From positions 2,170,001 through 2,234,000 of the forward strand of contig JAWUZG010000001.1 in the NCBI GenBank assembly GCA_036785705.1: a stretch of DNA of 64,000 nucleotides. The letters run 5' to 3'. Made by a program: the position numbers and the translations under genes. Shown piece by piece: positions 48,502-60,550 of the stretch. Every line of letters starts with the position of its first letter. The stretch's first letter is position 1. This stretch comes from Acanthornis magna (lineage: Eukaryota; Chordata; Aves; Passeriformes; Acanthizidae). Under the pieces are notes generated by a model, which was not told the DNA's origin, ran no database searches, and worked only from the letters and a program-made list of their open reading frames with translations.

Positions 48502-51355
48502 AAACATATCTGCATTTTGCAAAGAAATCCACAACATCAGAGAGGCACACATCCATCTTGAGGTACTCTCCTAAGGAATTTTTATCTTAAAATACATTCA
48601 ATGACACTTTCACATGTACACTGGAGATCTGCCTACCTACAGGGCAAATTAGGGTGCTGTTAGGTGCTCTGTGTTTCCAGGAGTGCCATGCTCCTTTTGG
48701 AGCACCAAACCCTCAGCATTTGCTGTCCTATCAGGAAAGGAAACGTGCAGCCCAGTCTCCAGCCGATAAGTTTGTCTATGTAAATGTCATTTTGTCATGT
48801 CTTCAGTGTCTTCTGAAGAGCTTTGAGATAGTCAAAATCACTTCATATGGCTGACAGAAATAACCCTGGTCCTCTGGGAGATCCACACCCTACCAGAACA
48901 GTGAGTGGGTCAGGCAGCTGAAATGAGACCTCAGCACGGAGATCAGCTGGAGACCAAGACCCATGTTTTGATGCCTGTGTACAGATATCTAGAGGTCTCC
49001 TTCGATCAGGAGAGATCTAATCAAGGTAGAGAACAAATCCTCACATCAGCCTGACCTTTGCAGAGCTAGGAATGACGTAGGACAACTCCAGTGCTCCTAG
49101 GCAGACGTATTTTGGCAACTGAATCAAGATTCCCCTTTCCAGATACAACAAGCCTAGCTCCTCCACAGCAGCTTTCTAGATTTTTCATTGTCCTTCTCTT
49201 ATCTTCATCTTTTATATGTAATGCCCTGTAAACAAGGCTCCAGTTGAACATGAGAGCAGTTACCACCTCAGACTGACATATGGCCCTCCTATTAAAACAG
49301 CCTAGAAGGGAATGTGCCCTTTTTTATTCCAGGGTTACACTCTTCACCCTCATCCTAGTAAAATTTCAACTTCAATGTTGTTTTCTCATGCTACTGTCTA
49401 GCAAATTAATTCTCTGTTAAATGAATTCGATTTCCTACCCGGAAGTGTAGAAACTTATACTGGATTTTATTAATACTGAGACTCCCCATGAACTATGATT
49501 CAAAATGTTCCTCCAAATTCTTAATGCAACCTCACACTCTGGTCTCCCCAGGACTCATAACCTCTGCATTTTTCCCTTTCAACAGTTAAACCCAGCGTTC
49601 AGAACAACGCTGAAAAGGATAACAAGGCTCTGGTTTAGCACACACTTATTTATTGGTGTCCTGCCAGTATTGCAGAGACTCTCTCACCAGAGTCCAGTGA
49701 GACATGTTGATCAACTGCTGAAAATTCAAGCCTGACCAACGTAGAGGAAAAGGAGCAGAGAGACATGAAACAAATTGCCTAAAAGAAAACAACAGAGCCT
49801 CTTGATGGAGACTAGTATCTAAAATGAAACTTTAGCCGGAAATCAAAGTTCAACCTTAGCACTGCATCAACTGTCACTTCTTCATTCTTTTATGACTCAC
49901 GGCTGTGCTGTTGCTGAGAGGAAATTACCCAAAACAGGATTTTACAAAGAATTACGTAGTGCTTAAAGGAAGCTCCAGAGCAACTGGGCATCCTTTCAAG
50001 CACGATCTATTCAACCACTCATTTCTGCTACGCACAGGCAGACAAAATGATAATAAATATTAAGCAAAGACCACTAATTTGTATTCATCATAGTCTATGA
50101 TTGCAAAGCTTAACAAACACAGCAACCCAAATACAGTGGGTTGCTTTATTGCAGTGTATTTTTCCTCCCTTCTGCTCAGTGCTAAACCATAAAGGCTGTT
50201 CTGAGATGTATTCTTTTGTTGGCAGTAAGTGCTGACAGTGTTCTTACAGAACCATAATTTTTTTGAAATTGAAAAAGTCTATAAGATCAGCAAGTCCATT
50301 TTGGTCTATCCATATTTTCCCAAGAGGGACATGTCTTATACTAAAATAAGTCTGCTTATGGATTGCAGCAAGCAATGCACCTTGCTGATGTCTGCCTGTG
50401 TTACAGTTTGCTTTACCCCATCAAAGTCCTGCTGAATTCTCTCCTGAAAAGGTTTTTTCATGGGCTGTGGGTGTTTAAGTTCTGTCATAAAGGCTGCAGA
50501 CAGCCCAGCAGGAAAATGGACCCAGATCACATGTATCTCCTACCTTTTCCTGGCCTAAATCATGAACAGGCTGCAGAAGCTGTGGATTTTTCTGAAGGCC
50601 TATCCCACTGGACTCTTGCTTGTTTTATGCCACAGGTAATGGTACTGAGGGTGCAGAGTGAAGCCCTGCAGCACACATTACACGTGCCTACCAATTCTCC
50701 ATGTGGCCAGATTTACCACCCACATTCAAACTGAATTTTCACCCAATTTCTGATCTGGACAGGATGAATTTCTCACACATTCACAGTCAGTCTAGAGCTT
50801 TGTGATAGTACCAGTGCAACTTCTGTCATTGCAGTGATGATGCAGGGAACTCATCAGTCTGAGCAGCACAGGCTGAGGTAGTTCTTTCCACAGGCACAAA
50901 ACTCTGCCAGTCTGCAGAGAAATCCTGGTGGGAGACTTTACTGATTGTATCTCAGAGCCAGCAGCAGTCAGACAGCCCAGAAAGGGTCTTTTGGTTAGGA
51001 AATTCCATGAGAGATGAGATGTGTTGATTTAAATGTCTCAGCCTTACAGGTTGAGCCTTGGGGTCTCACATCTGGGTGAAATTATGAGGAACAGCAGGGA
51101 GAAAATGCAGTCCAATGGCTTCTGTGTAAAACCTGGGCCATGACCAGGAGTTATTTGCAATATACATTCACTCCCACTGTGAAATGACCCTCAGGGACTC
51201 AGTTGTCAAAATATAAATGTATATTAGTTACCCGATGGGGAGTGAAAGAAAGTGTTCTGCAATGCTCCCCATTTTGCACAATAAACATGAGTCAATTCAG
51301 AAATGCCTCTGCTGTTAATCTGAAGAGGATCACAGAGTCAGCTAAAAAAAAGCAG
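48502..51355. other. 2.9 kb of unique sequence, no gene seen
   Basis: No gene or clear repeat. Open frames up to 123 codons (50363-50734, plus) show no recognisable domain. The part 49240-49520 has a texture reminiscent of old interspersed repeats (many short words shared with bird noncoding sequence), but I cannot assign it. Confidence 0.4.
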
Positions 51356-51618
51356 TCATAGAATCCTAGAATAGTTTGGAATGGAAGGAACCTTAAAGAT
51401 CATCTTGTTCCACCCTGTGCCGTGGGCAGGGGCACTTTCTTTCCATTATCCCAGGTTGCTCCAAGCCCTGTCCAATCTGGCCTTGAACACTTCCAGGCAT
51501 CGAGCAGCCACAGCTTCTCTATTCAATCTGTGCTCACAAAAAAGAATATTTTCCTTATATCTAATCCAAACCTGAATTCTTTCAGTTTAAAGCTATTCCC
51601 CTTGGTCCTATTCGGTTA
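51356..51618 (-). repeat. CR1 LINE, 3' end fragment
   Basis: Starts with tcatagaatcctagaatag, then 'ggaatggaaggaacctta', 'aagatcatcttgttcca', 'gccgtgggcaggggcac', 'caggttgctccaagccctgt', 'ccaatctggccttgaacact', 'atatctaatccaaacctga' and 'ttcagtttaaagctattccc'. This is the reverse complement of the CR1 3' UTR over about 260 bp, in canonical order and well preserved. The two plus frames over it (51381-51745) are shadows. Confidence 0.95.
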
Positions 51619-54600
51619 CTTTTTCTCTTCCAGAATGGCAGAAGTTGCCTTAAATAGGAATATATATCCAAAACAGGAAAAAGGAAATCTGACTCATGTT
51701 TTCATGTGCCCTGTGCTAGAATCTGGTGTTAAAAGCTACAGGTGATAGTGCTAATGGACAGATAAATTCTCTTTTAGTAGAACTAATCTCCAATGGCAGG
51801 TGATACAGTGTGTTTCAGAACAGAACTGTGATAAAAGGTGATGTGCTGGAAAGATCTCGATTTATTAAAAAGAGGTCAAGGCCAGAACTCAGCCTAGTGG
51901 CAGTGCTTAACAATTGTTAGGGGGCAGTCAGCAGAAAAGCAACAAATTTGTTATTATTTTCCACTGGGGCATCTAGAAAAGGCAGGTTACAATGAATTCT
52001 AGGTCTCAGTGCCTTCTTTAGTTGATCATCCCACATTCAAACGCTCAAGCAAGTTAGACTCCATCATATCCATACACCTTTACTGTCTCTCTGAAGATAA
52101 CCTGTCCTTTGCTCTGTTCACTACTTAATTTATCAGAACTTCCTTAAATCTTATGCCTTTTTGTCGCTATCAGCAGTCAGCTGTGATTTTTTTTTTCCCT
52201 TTTCCCTTATCACTCTAGCACCAAGAAATGCTGGGAAGTATTGTCAGTTCTGTCTACAGAGAAAAGAAATGATACCTGTCAATCTACCCAATATTCTAGA
52301 AAGCTCTTTTGCACTCCAGAAATAAAGCCTCTGCTGGCATTTTGACAAGCTCTTTTCTTTTAGTCGAATGGAAAAATAATCAAAAAGATCAATAGGAAGT
52401 GTAAAATGCATGGATTTTAGTGGATTGGAATTACTTTCTTGTGTCACTGCAGGCAGAGAGTGACTGCAGACTCACACAGGGATTTCACTTCAGCTTTGGG
52501 CATGGATGTGCTATGCAGAGGAAAAGTCCTTGGAAATTTGGGATGGCAGAAGAGGATGAAATGAAAGGTCAGATTTTGCAGCCTTTGTACACTGAAGAAG
52601 CCTTTAGGCAAGAGATGTCCCCTGGCACAAGGGGTTAAAGACACTTCTCATATTTCTCTGTGCAGGAGGTGTAGGGGACATTTCCACGGACCATTTTCTC
52701 CTGCATCCCTTTTCAAACCCATAAAGACCATGGGCCTCATGAATCTGAAATCAAGACTGAGGTTGTGGGAGCAATGGTTAATAAAGACAGAGGTGATTAT
52801 TATTGTTATTCCTTACCTAAATTTAAAAGTCTTTTTTTTCAATTTGTAGGAATTTCAATGGAAAATGGAGTTTAAGATGACTGAAATCATCTGCCTGTGA
52901 AGTTAGAATCTGGGCATGGTTGCAGATGAGTTAAGAAGAAATGCATACTTTCTTGAGGGATAAAAATAAACTTTTATTGAATAAAACTTATGCTGAAAGT
53001 GGGATAAGAACTCAAATACACCTATACAAGTAGTTTTGCATCGAATGCAATACTGTGCATTGATCCAAAAGATATTTTTTTTCTTATTCTGGAAAAAAAA
53101 TCCACTTTCTTTTTACTTTTGTGTTTTCTTTTTTCAACAACTAACCAGACCATCCCATACTATTTTCAAACATGTTATTACAGTGACAGCTATTAACTGA
53201 AAGATTAGGCCTTCACAAGTGCATTTAAACACAGTCCATATCCACTAAAGAGCTTTTTCTGAGTAATAGAGGGAGAAAGCTATAAACCACCAGCATCCTA
53301 TACAGAAGTGATGTTCTTCATCCTTGTACTTTCTTCACGTCCCTGATTACCTGGTTCTTTATTTTTATGCTGGGCACAGATTTCACTCTTTAGAAGAACT
53401 TCACCAGAATAAAACTGTTACTAATTGCTTCATTGACAATTACAAACTCAGGAATAGTCCTTTCACTGGAGGAGGAACTCAGCATTGTCACAGCTGTTGA
53501 CACTCCTTTGTTTCTAGACATTCTCCTGGAGTCTGCAGGCTTTATTCTTTAACTTTCCTGCATTTATTGTGTGCAAACCTTGTGCAGAAATATTTTCCTT
53601 AAAGAACAAACAATGCAAGACACAATAGTAGTAAATGTTAAAGGAAATATTCACTGGGTGATTAATGGAAGGAAAACTCAATTATATGGACATCTCAAAA
53701 TCCAAATCCCTCTGTGACTTTTTTTTTTTTTTTTGGTCCTTGGGGGAGCTTTATCACGTGTAACATTGTTATTGGAGCACATCAGCTCAATTGTAAATAG
53801 TATTGACTGGTGTATTGAGTATATCGTCAACTCTTCTGGGCTGGCACCACATTTGTCTTTATGTTCAGGCAACTTATTTGTTATTAAGGCCTCTGGCTTG
53901 TGCTTTTAGATAAATAGAAGTCCACCCTTGTAAGACAGGGAGAAATTGGAGCAATAAGTTCTGAGTATGACAAGAAATGATAGTAAATCACTGTAAATTT
54001 TGATGTTTTCATATTAAAGTGGGGATGTAAAATGAGGATAAGTTCAGTGGAGGTGGGAAAACTGCAATGAAAAACTTTTCTCTCAGTGCTCTAAATTGCT
54101 GCCCAGCAACTCAGCTGCTGAACTTTTTTCCTGGAAACACAAACCCAGTACTAAAATCAGAATATAGACCAAGAAGGCAACAAAATGTCCCTTCAGGGTC
54201 AAACTTCCTTTGTGGTCACTCTCAGGAGACTTATGCTCTTTTTATTTTTATAGTCAAATAATTTCTTGAGTTCCTGAAATTTCTCAGAGCCACTGTAAAT
54301 TTTCTGACTTAATTTTGTCTTACAAGACAAAATGATGAGTTGCCAAAATCCCCATCATCCTCCAAAATATCCACCTTCAAAAATGTGGCACTTAGGCAAA
54401 AACCTGAAACAGTGCTTTTCAGTCTCATCAAAATGGTTTTTTTTTCCCTTTAATATTTGAATTTTTGCTTAAATGTATCACCAATTTTTTTTTTTTAACT
54501 ATATGAAAGGGAAATAATGTTCCCATGATTTGTCAGATGGAATATCACATACACACTTGCAGGTTAAACCTTCAAAAGGAAATATACTGGAGCTATTCAG

Positions 54601-55774
54601 ATTAAAAAAAATCAAAACAACAAACTAATCTAGAAAACAGAACTTATGGGGAAAGAATGAAAAAACAGAACATGTTCAGTAGTTGTATATTTGGATGTAT
54701 GAAAGAGTGTTGAAAAAGGAAAGAGAATACAATGCTTTTTAGTTTGATTTTTAATGGATACTCTGTTATAGACACCACAAAAAGGACAAAGTTTACAATA
54801 AGAGAAAAGGGTTAAATGTGGTTCAGGTTAAATGTGAAGAAATAACCTTAACATTAGAAAGGCTAACACTGAAATAACTTGTTTGAATAGGTGTACAATC
54901 TCAATTGCATTCTGCTTTAAAAAGTTCTTCAGAAAAAAAGAATGTGAGAAATGACAGAAGACACTAAACTTCCATTTGAACTAAGAAATTAACAAGATTT
55001 ATACTAGACCTGTCTTTTTGCTTGATTTCCTTTAATGCTTATATTTTTTTAAATACAACGCATATGGGACAATGGCCCTTCATCACAAGCCTTTGCAGAT
55101 CTTTTGATTTTAAATGGAATCAAAGTGTAATTTTGAACCACTTCTAACAATGCTGTTAGGGACCTAAAGGCAGAAAGAAGGGTCAAAGTGTTACATGCAT
55201 CTAAATAAATGAAGGTTTCCTGAGGAGACTTTCTTGCCAACAAGAGAATTAAAAGTCACTGCATGGAAGGCTTTAGCAATTCTTGTTATTCATTAATAGT
55301 GAAAAGAATATTTATCCTGTGCAAAGATGGTTAAAAGGTCACGCAATAACACTACTGGGAAAAGTAATTTTATGTATTTATAAATATATCACATTCCATG
55401 GCAAAGGAAATCTCTCTGCAATCCTAACGATTAGCAAATGCTTTGACTGAATTCCATAATTTATTATTTCTCTTAGATCAGTACATCATCCCTGAAACTT
55501 CACACTGAATTGCCAAGGGAACAAAAAAGGAAAGTGGAGGATGTTCAGAAGCAATTACATCAATTGTTCTCCGGAGCCCAAACATTCATTTATTCAGCAA
55601 ATAAAGTTAGTGCTAATTGCTCCACAAAGCAGACTTGTCAAATTTGGATTGGGTCCAAGGCATTGGTGTCAGCTCCAGTTTCCTGTTGCCAACTGGAGCA
55701 TTTTCTGCCTGGGTGCAAACATCAAGGGTGCTGCTTCATCTTCCTCATCCCTTGGTTTCCTCGGGGGCCTGGAA
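51619..55774. other. 4.2 kb of unique sequence, no gene seen
   Basis: No gene or interspersed repeat recognised. A T16 run lies at 53719-53734, and shorter T and A runs near 52187, 54439 and 54486. Open frames are at most 72 codons, apart from the one at 55510-55923 that runs into the CR1 copy. Confidence 0.5.
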
Positions 55775-56239
55775 TTGGGCTCCTCCCTACAAGAAAGACA
55801 TTGAAGGCCTGGAATATGTCCAGGGATGGGCAACAGAGCTGGGGAAGGGTCCAGAGCACCTGTAGGAGCTGGGGGGACTCAGTCTGGAGAAAAGGAGGCT
55901 CAGGAGGAGCCTTCTGGCTCTGAACAAGTCCCTGACAGGATGTTGTGACCAGGGGACGGTCGGTGACAGGTGACAAATGACAGGACAAGAGGAAGCAGCC
56001 TCAAGTGGCACCAGAGAAGATTTAGATTGGAAATTAGGGAAAAATTCTTCACTGAAGGGGTTGCCAAGCATTGTAACAGGCTGACCAGGGAAGTGATGGA
56101 ACCACTATCCCTGGAAGTGTTCAGAAAATGAGCAGATGTGACACTTGGAGACATGGCTTAGTGATGGGTTTGGATTAATGGTTGAACTCGATGGTCAACA
56201 CTCTTAGAGGTCTCTTCCAGCCTTAATGATTCTGTGATT
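55775..56239 (+). repeat. CR1 LINE, 3' end of about 465 bp
   Basis: The longest continuous CR1 3' region here. It starts with a degraded 'cctccctacaagaaagacat' and 'gaatatgtccagggatgg', then 'ggtccagagcacctgtagg', 'tctggagaaaaggaggctc', 'aatgacaggacaagaggaag', 'agcctcaagtggcaccaga', 'ttcttcactgaaggggttgc', 'aacaggctgaccagggaag', 'tccctggaagtgttcag' and 'gaggtctcttccagcctt', ending in AATGATTCTGTGATTG. The element is on the plus strand with its 3' terminus at about 56239. It belongs to the same subgroup as the copy at 12470. The open frames on both strands (55510-56154) are shadows. Confidence 0.95.
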
Positions 56240-57766
56240 GAGAAAAAGATTGGGAAACAGTTATTATGTGTTGAATAAACACAGAATTAATATTTTTGAT
56301 GTCTCTTTTTATTGTGTCGCACTGTCTTTAGAGCAGACATTTTCAAGGAGAGCTGTGAAAATGTCACTGTTGCTGTTATCAACAGCAGGGCAAGAGCTCA
56401 TGGGTGGCCAAAACTGGGAGTATGTGCAAACACAACACACATTAGGATGAGCACATCAACCTTAAACTATCTCCATCTCATAGCTGATTTTTCTGTGTTT
56501 ATCCAAGTATCAAACAGCAGCCTGTTCCCAATTATTCTTCATATTGTGGTAGAACAAAGTGACCCCCACAAGACTCCTATGAGACAGGGCGTCCCAGGCA
56601 CAGAACAGAAGATTCTCACTGCTCTCAAACATGAAGTAATGCTGGTATTAAACAACAGATGCTTTACAAATGCATGGAATAATTTTATTCTGTTATTTCT
56701 TAGAGCAGTCTTGTGGAGGGCCAGAAGCTGGACTTTGATGATCCCTGTGTGTCCCTTCAAACTCAGGATATTATATGACTCATGAATTATGACTAAATTA
56801 CTTTCAGATTTTATTGTGAATATATTTAAAAGCCTTTTGCTTGTCTTTATGACCTAGAATGAGTTTCACTTATCTACTATAAAATTAACAAAGGGAAAAT
56901 TGCCTCTTTCCCAATATGTTCATCATATGGAAAAAACCTGCTTCCTTGGCTTACTTTTACCAGCAGTCATTAATTAATTCTCATAACACTCCTGTAAGTA
57001 CCAGCATCTGTTAAACATTAGCACACACAGACAGATGAATCCTTTGTGGTTTTCTTTTGCGTATTTGTTTTTCCTCACAGACACTTGAGAATTACCAAGT
57101 TTTTTTAGTTCTTGGACACTGGATGTTCTGTCCAGATTTTTACCTTACCTAATGCTGGAACTCTGAAGCAGTGTGTTTTTGCTTTCCCTCTTCGAAATAT
57201 GGACCACCATGATAACAGAAACACTGAAAAATATATATTTATGTGTAAACATTTCTACAGTGTGACAGCACCCCCTCTTCTCCTTGCCTGAACTCTCCCC
57301 AGTTTACCTTTAGCTTATCTTCAGTTTTCATGAACAAAGAAGGCTTCAGACTAATTTTTTTTTATTATTAGTTCTTTTCTTCCACGGGCACATCTCTCCT
57401 GTTTCTCATCTCTCGCAGTAACAGATCCCAGAGTCCCCAGTGAGACCACCACTGCCCCAGCACTCCAACTACATAAACCTCTTGAGATTCTTATGTCTCA
57501 ACATGAGTCTGCACCCTTTTTTCTGAGTTAAATGTCTGGATTTCTTTCACAGTGAATAGCAAAAGAAATTCCTATTTCTTGAGCGTTATTGATCTCATTT
57601 TTCCCATCTGGACAGGGGAATCAGGCCCTAAAATGCCTATTTCTCCCCCATCACTGTGCAGTGATTCCAGCTCACCAACCGCACCTCAGTCTTCCTAAAG
57701 GGTCCCAAAAATATGCTGGCTACTTTAGTTACCTCAGGACAAATCCAAAATTAGATGAGGCAGAAT
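56240..57766. other. Unique sequence containing the window's longest open frame
   Basis: A 157-codon plus frame (56312-56785) begins 72 bp after the CR1 3' end. It has no domain I recognise, no visible promoter and no coherent composition, so I treat it as a probable chance frame. The rest is unremarkable. A T-run region near 57356-57368 lies beside an ATTATTA word. Confidence 0.45.
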
Positions 57767-57825
57767 GAAACAACAGCAACCAAAAAAAACCAAAACCAAA
57801 ACCAAAAATGAAACAACAACAACAA

Positions 57826-57857
<32 letters not shown>

Positions 57858-57885
57858 ACAAAAAAACCCAAACAAAAAAAAATTA
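57767..57885. repeat. A-rich low-complexity tract with a 30-A run
   Basis: CAA and CCAAAA units lead into an uninterrupted run of 30 A at 57827-57856, followed by A/C-rich sequence. It accounts for the Phe/Val-rich minus frame at 57734-58069. No retrocopy body or poly-A signal precedes it on the plus strand. Confidence 0.92.
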
Positions 57886-59965
57886 AAGCTCTTCTTCCAG
57901 GCTTGTTTTCTTTCTGATCTCTCTTTGAACTTTCATCAAGACTCTTATTGTTCTCCTGCACATGGTTTTTCTTTCTAATTAGGAGGGTGAGCTGAAGTAA
58001 TGTTCTGCAAACAGTGGACAATTTTTTGCTCCCTGAGCTGGTCAAAAAATTAGAAATAAAAGCAAACAAACAACCAGATTATTTTGTTCTCCTTTTCTGC
58101 TTTCTTTATCTCTGAGCATCATGCTCTGCTCTTACTAACCAGTCTTAAGAATCTATTACTTTACTATTTTGCTATGGTATTTTTCAGAGCAAAGAAATAG
58201 TAGAAATCAGATTTATTTATGCAATTTAAAAAAAAATCAGATTTTTACTCTTCCCACGGAAAAGACATTTAGGTGATTTTAGTCCTTAGTGTAATCCTGT
58301 TCATAGGCAACTTTCTGAGAATCTTTTTTCTCCTCCATCAGACCACAATGTCATAAAACATAGAGGAAGATAGCCAGAAAGCATCACTATACACAATGTT
58401 CCAAAAATGAAACTGAAAATCCTAAACACTGTGTAAGGTTATCACAGACTTTATTTATGCAGTTTGGTAGCACAAGAGGATTAAAGCTAGAAACAAAACT
58501 GAGTTCCAGCTGTGAAACTCATAGGGCTGGGTTTACTTTATTCCACACCTTTAAACCTCCAAGACCTTCCTATCGAGAAAAATAAGAAAATCTCAGAGAT
58601 AAGCACAACATAGGTCTCTTAAAAGACACTTTAACTTTTCTCTTCTGTAGTTTTATATTAAGATGATTCCAAATGAAGGTAACCCAATGCAATTCTATTT
58701 TTAGCATGAAAACAATATAGACCTCACCTGTGCTTCAACCATGCACAGCTAGGGGTATTTACAGCTTTTTTTACCAGCAGAAACTTGCATTTATTTTAAA
58801 GAAAAGAAAAGTTTTTAGACTTCTACTGAAACAGTATGAGAAGTTGTAAAACAGCTGTGCTCCCCAAAGCTGCAAACAGGCTTTTGGACTATCTGTTGCT
58901 GAATTCCAACAGTAACACTTTTACTTCGGTTATAAAACTCCTAGCATTTCTAAATTCACATTTTTATCTTTTGCACCACCTGAGAATCCCATCTGCTGTT
59001 TATCTCAAATATATCCAACTTTCCACTGTGTATTTCTCTGGGATGTTCTCAAATTCCATTTTGGTTGGACTTTGTTTTTCATTTTGTTTTATTTTTGGCT
59101 TGTTTATTTAGAGATGGAACTGTGCATAGTGCTGTACTTTCCCCTTCTGCTGCAGTGTGTCAAGCAGTGTGAGTCAAACAAAAAGGATGGTCCTTTTTTT
59201 GAGCTGCTGGCCACAATTCTTGTTAGCAGCAAGGAAGGGATGGTTCACAGGAATTAAGTCACTTTTGAAACATGAATTCTGGACTTGTGATATAGCCACT
59301 GCACCACCAAGGATCAAGATACCTGGAAGAGTCATTATGTATTTCCTGCAGAAAATACTGACTTGCCATGAAGAATACATTTGGATGCATTTTCCTAGGA
59401 GATGGTGACTTTTTGACAATGAGGGGTTTTTTTTTGAGGAGTTGTTTTTTTCATTTGTTGGGGTTTTTTCTTCATAAAACTGTCAGAGAAATGAGTTCAT
59501 TTCGTAAAAAGTTTTGTTAGGAAGCCTTTCCAAGCTCCATGTGGAAACCCAGTCAGACTGGACGCTGATTATGGCACACTTCAAATCAGAGTTAAATGCT
59601 GATGAGTGCTTTGCTCCTGAGGTATTTTGATGTGGACCATTCTCAATCTATTCATCTAGTGATAGCTCAATTTAATTCTTTAAAGAAGGGTGACATTCAT
59701 CTAACCCAGCTGTATTTTCTAAAATCCAGCTGTCTAACCATAGTAATCATGGCTTCAGCTATAGCCAATGAAAAGAAATAGCTGGAGAGGGCAGGGACCT
59801 GTCTTTTAATATGACAAAAATCTTCCTCTGCCTCTCCTATGGCTTTACAGGAAACTCAGAACACGTGCTTGATAAAACAACTACATTTTAGATGTCTGGA
59901 TTTTTAAAAAAATAACATGAGAACAGAAATTAAAGCGGGTAAGTCACTGGTGATGTGCTCCTAAC
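57886..59965. other. Unique sequence, no gene seen
   Basis: No gene or interspersed repeat recognised. Open frames up to 91 codons (58836-59111, plus) lack known domains. T-rich runs near 59428-59471. Confidence 0.5.
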
Positions 59966-60213
59966 TTCAATATTTGGGCCAATACTCTTTAATATCTTAA
60001 TTTTTGACCTGGATGATGGGCAAGAGTGAATCCTCAGTTAGCTTGCAAATGGTGTAAACCTGGAAGGAGTGGTAGGCAGATGAGAAGATTATATTGCCTT
60101 TTTCTTAGGCTATAAAAACGGGGGAGCAGGAAAGTCATGAATTTCAGCAAAGGGGAATGAAAAGTCCAGCACTTGGGGAGGGACAAGCCCATTCATCAAT
60201 ATATTCTGGGGGC
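59966..60213 (+). repeat. CR1 LINE ORF2 fragment (end of RT domain)
   Basis: From 59967 the plus strand reads SIFGPILFNILIFDLDDG before a stop at 60027, matching the CR1 reverse-transcriptase stretch SVLGPILFNIFINDLDEG. It continues as a degraded 'cctcagttagcttgcaaatg', 'cctggaaggagtgg' (the KLGGV segment) and then 'atgaatttcagcaaagggga', 'aagtccagcacttgggg' and 'cattcatcaatatattctgg' (the MKFNKGKCKVLHLG..N segment). About 60 bp between these blocks are replaced or deleted. No 3' end is attached; a MIR-like SINE lies 130 bp downstream. Confidence 0.9.
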
Positions 60214-60342
60214 TTGTCCTTTTTTCCTTTCATTTCAATGGACAGACACTTCAGCCAACATCTTACCTGTGCATTTCTGAAAATCTTAGTTTAAGTAACA
60301 CGCAGAATCAATGAGAGCACCGAGATTTCAGGCTTGGAGCAG

Positions 60343-60550
60343 GAAGGATTGTCTAGTGGTTAGAGCATAAGCCTGGAAATGAGGGGACCCACATTTAGCT
60401 TCTTTCTCTGTCACAGATGTTTTATGTTATCCTAGATAAGTCATTTTGCCTTCCTGTGCCTCTTGCTCCCACTTGTCAAATAACTCTTCCTTCTTTGCCT
60501 CTGTGGGATATCATAAAGCATGTGAAGTGTCCAGATTTTATAGTATTAGT
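60343..60550 (+). repeat. MIR-like (CORE-type) SINE fragment
   Basis: The order is a tRNA-derived head (ggattgtctagtggttagag, with a B-box-like part replaced by gggacccacatttagc), 'cttctttctctgtcacagat', 'ctagataagtcattttgcct', 'tcctgtgcctcttgctccc', 'cttgtcaaataactcttcc' and 'gggatatcataaagcatgtg'. This parallels the MIR layout: 'ctagtggttagagc', 'gctctgccact', 'ttgggcaagtcacttaacct', 'tctgtgcctcagttt' and the 'tgtaaaatg' and 'gtaaagcgctt' region. The match to a tRNA head does not make this a tRNA gene, since the acceptor pairing is absent. The copy is diverged and ancient. Confidence 0.75.

Noticed and set aside
55510..55923. 137-codon plus-strand open frame
   Set aside because: Its second half runs through the CR1 3' UTR copy at 55775-56239; the first half has no recognisable domain.
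57734..58069. 111-codon minus-strand frame rich in Phe and Val
   Set aside because: Produced by translating the complementary T-rich side of the A-rich tract.
60343..60420. tRNA-like head (ctagtggttagagc)
   Set aside because: No acceptor stem pairing or full cloverleaf; the following sequence fits a MIR-like SINE.
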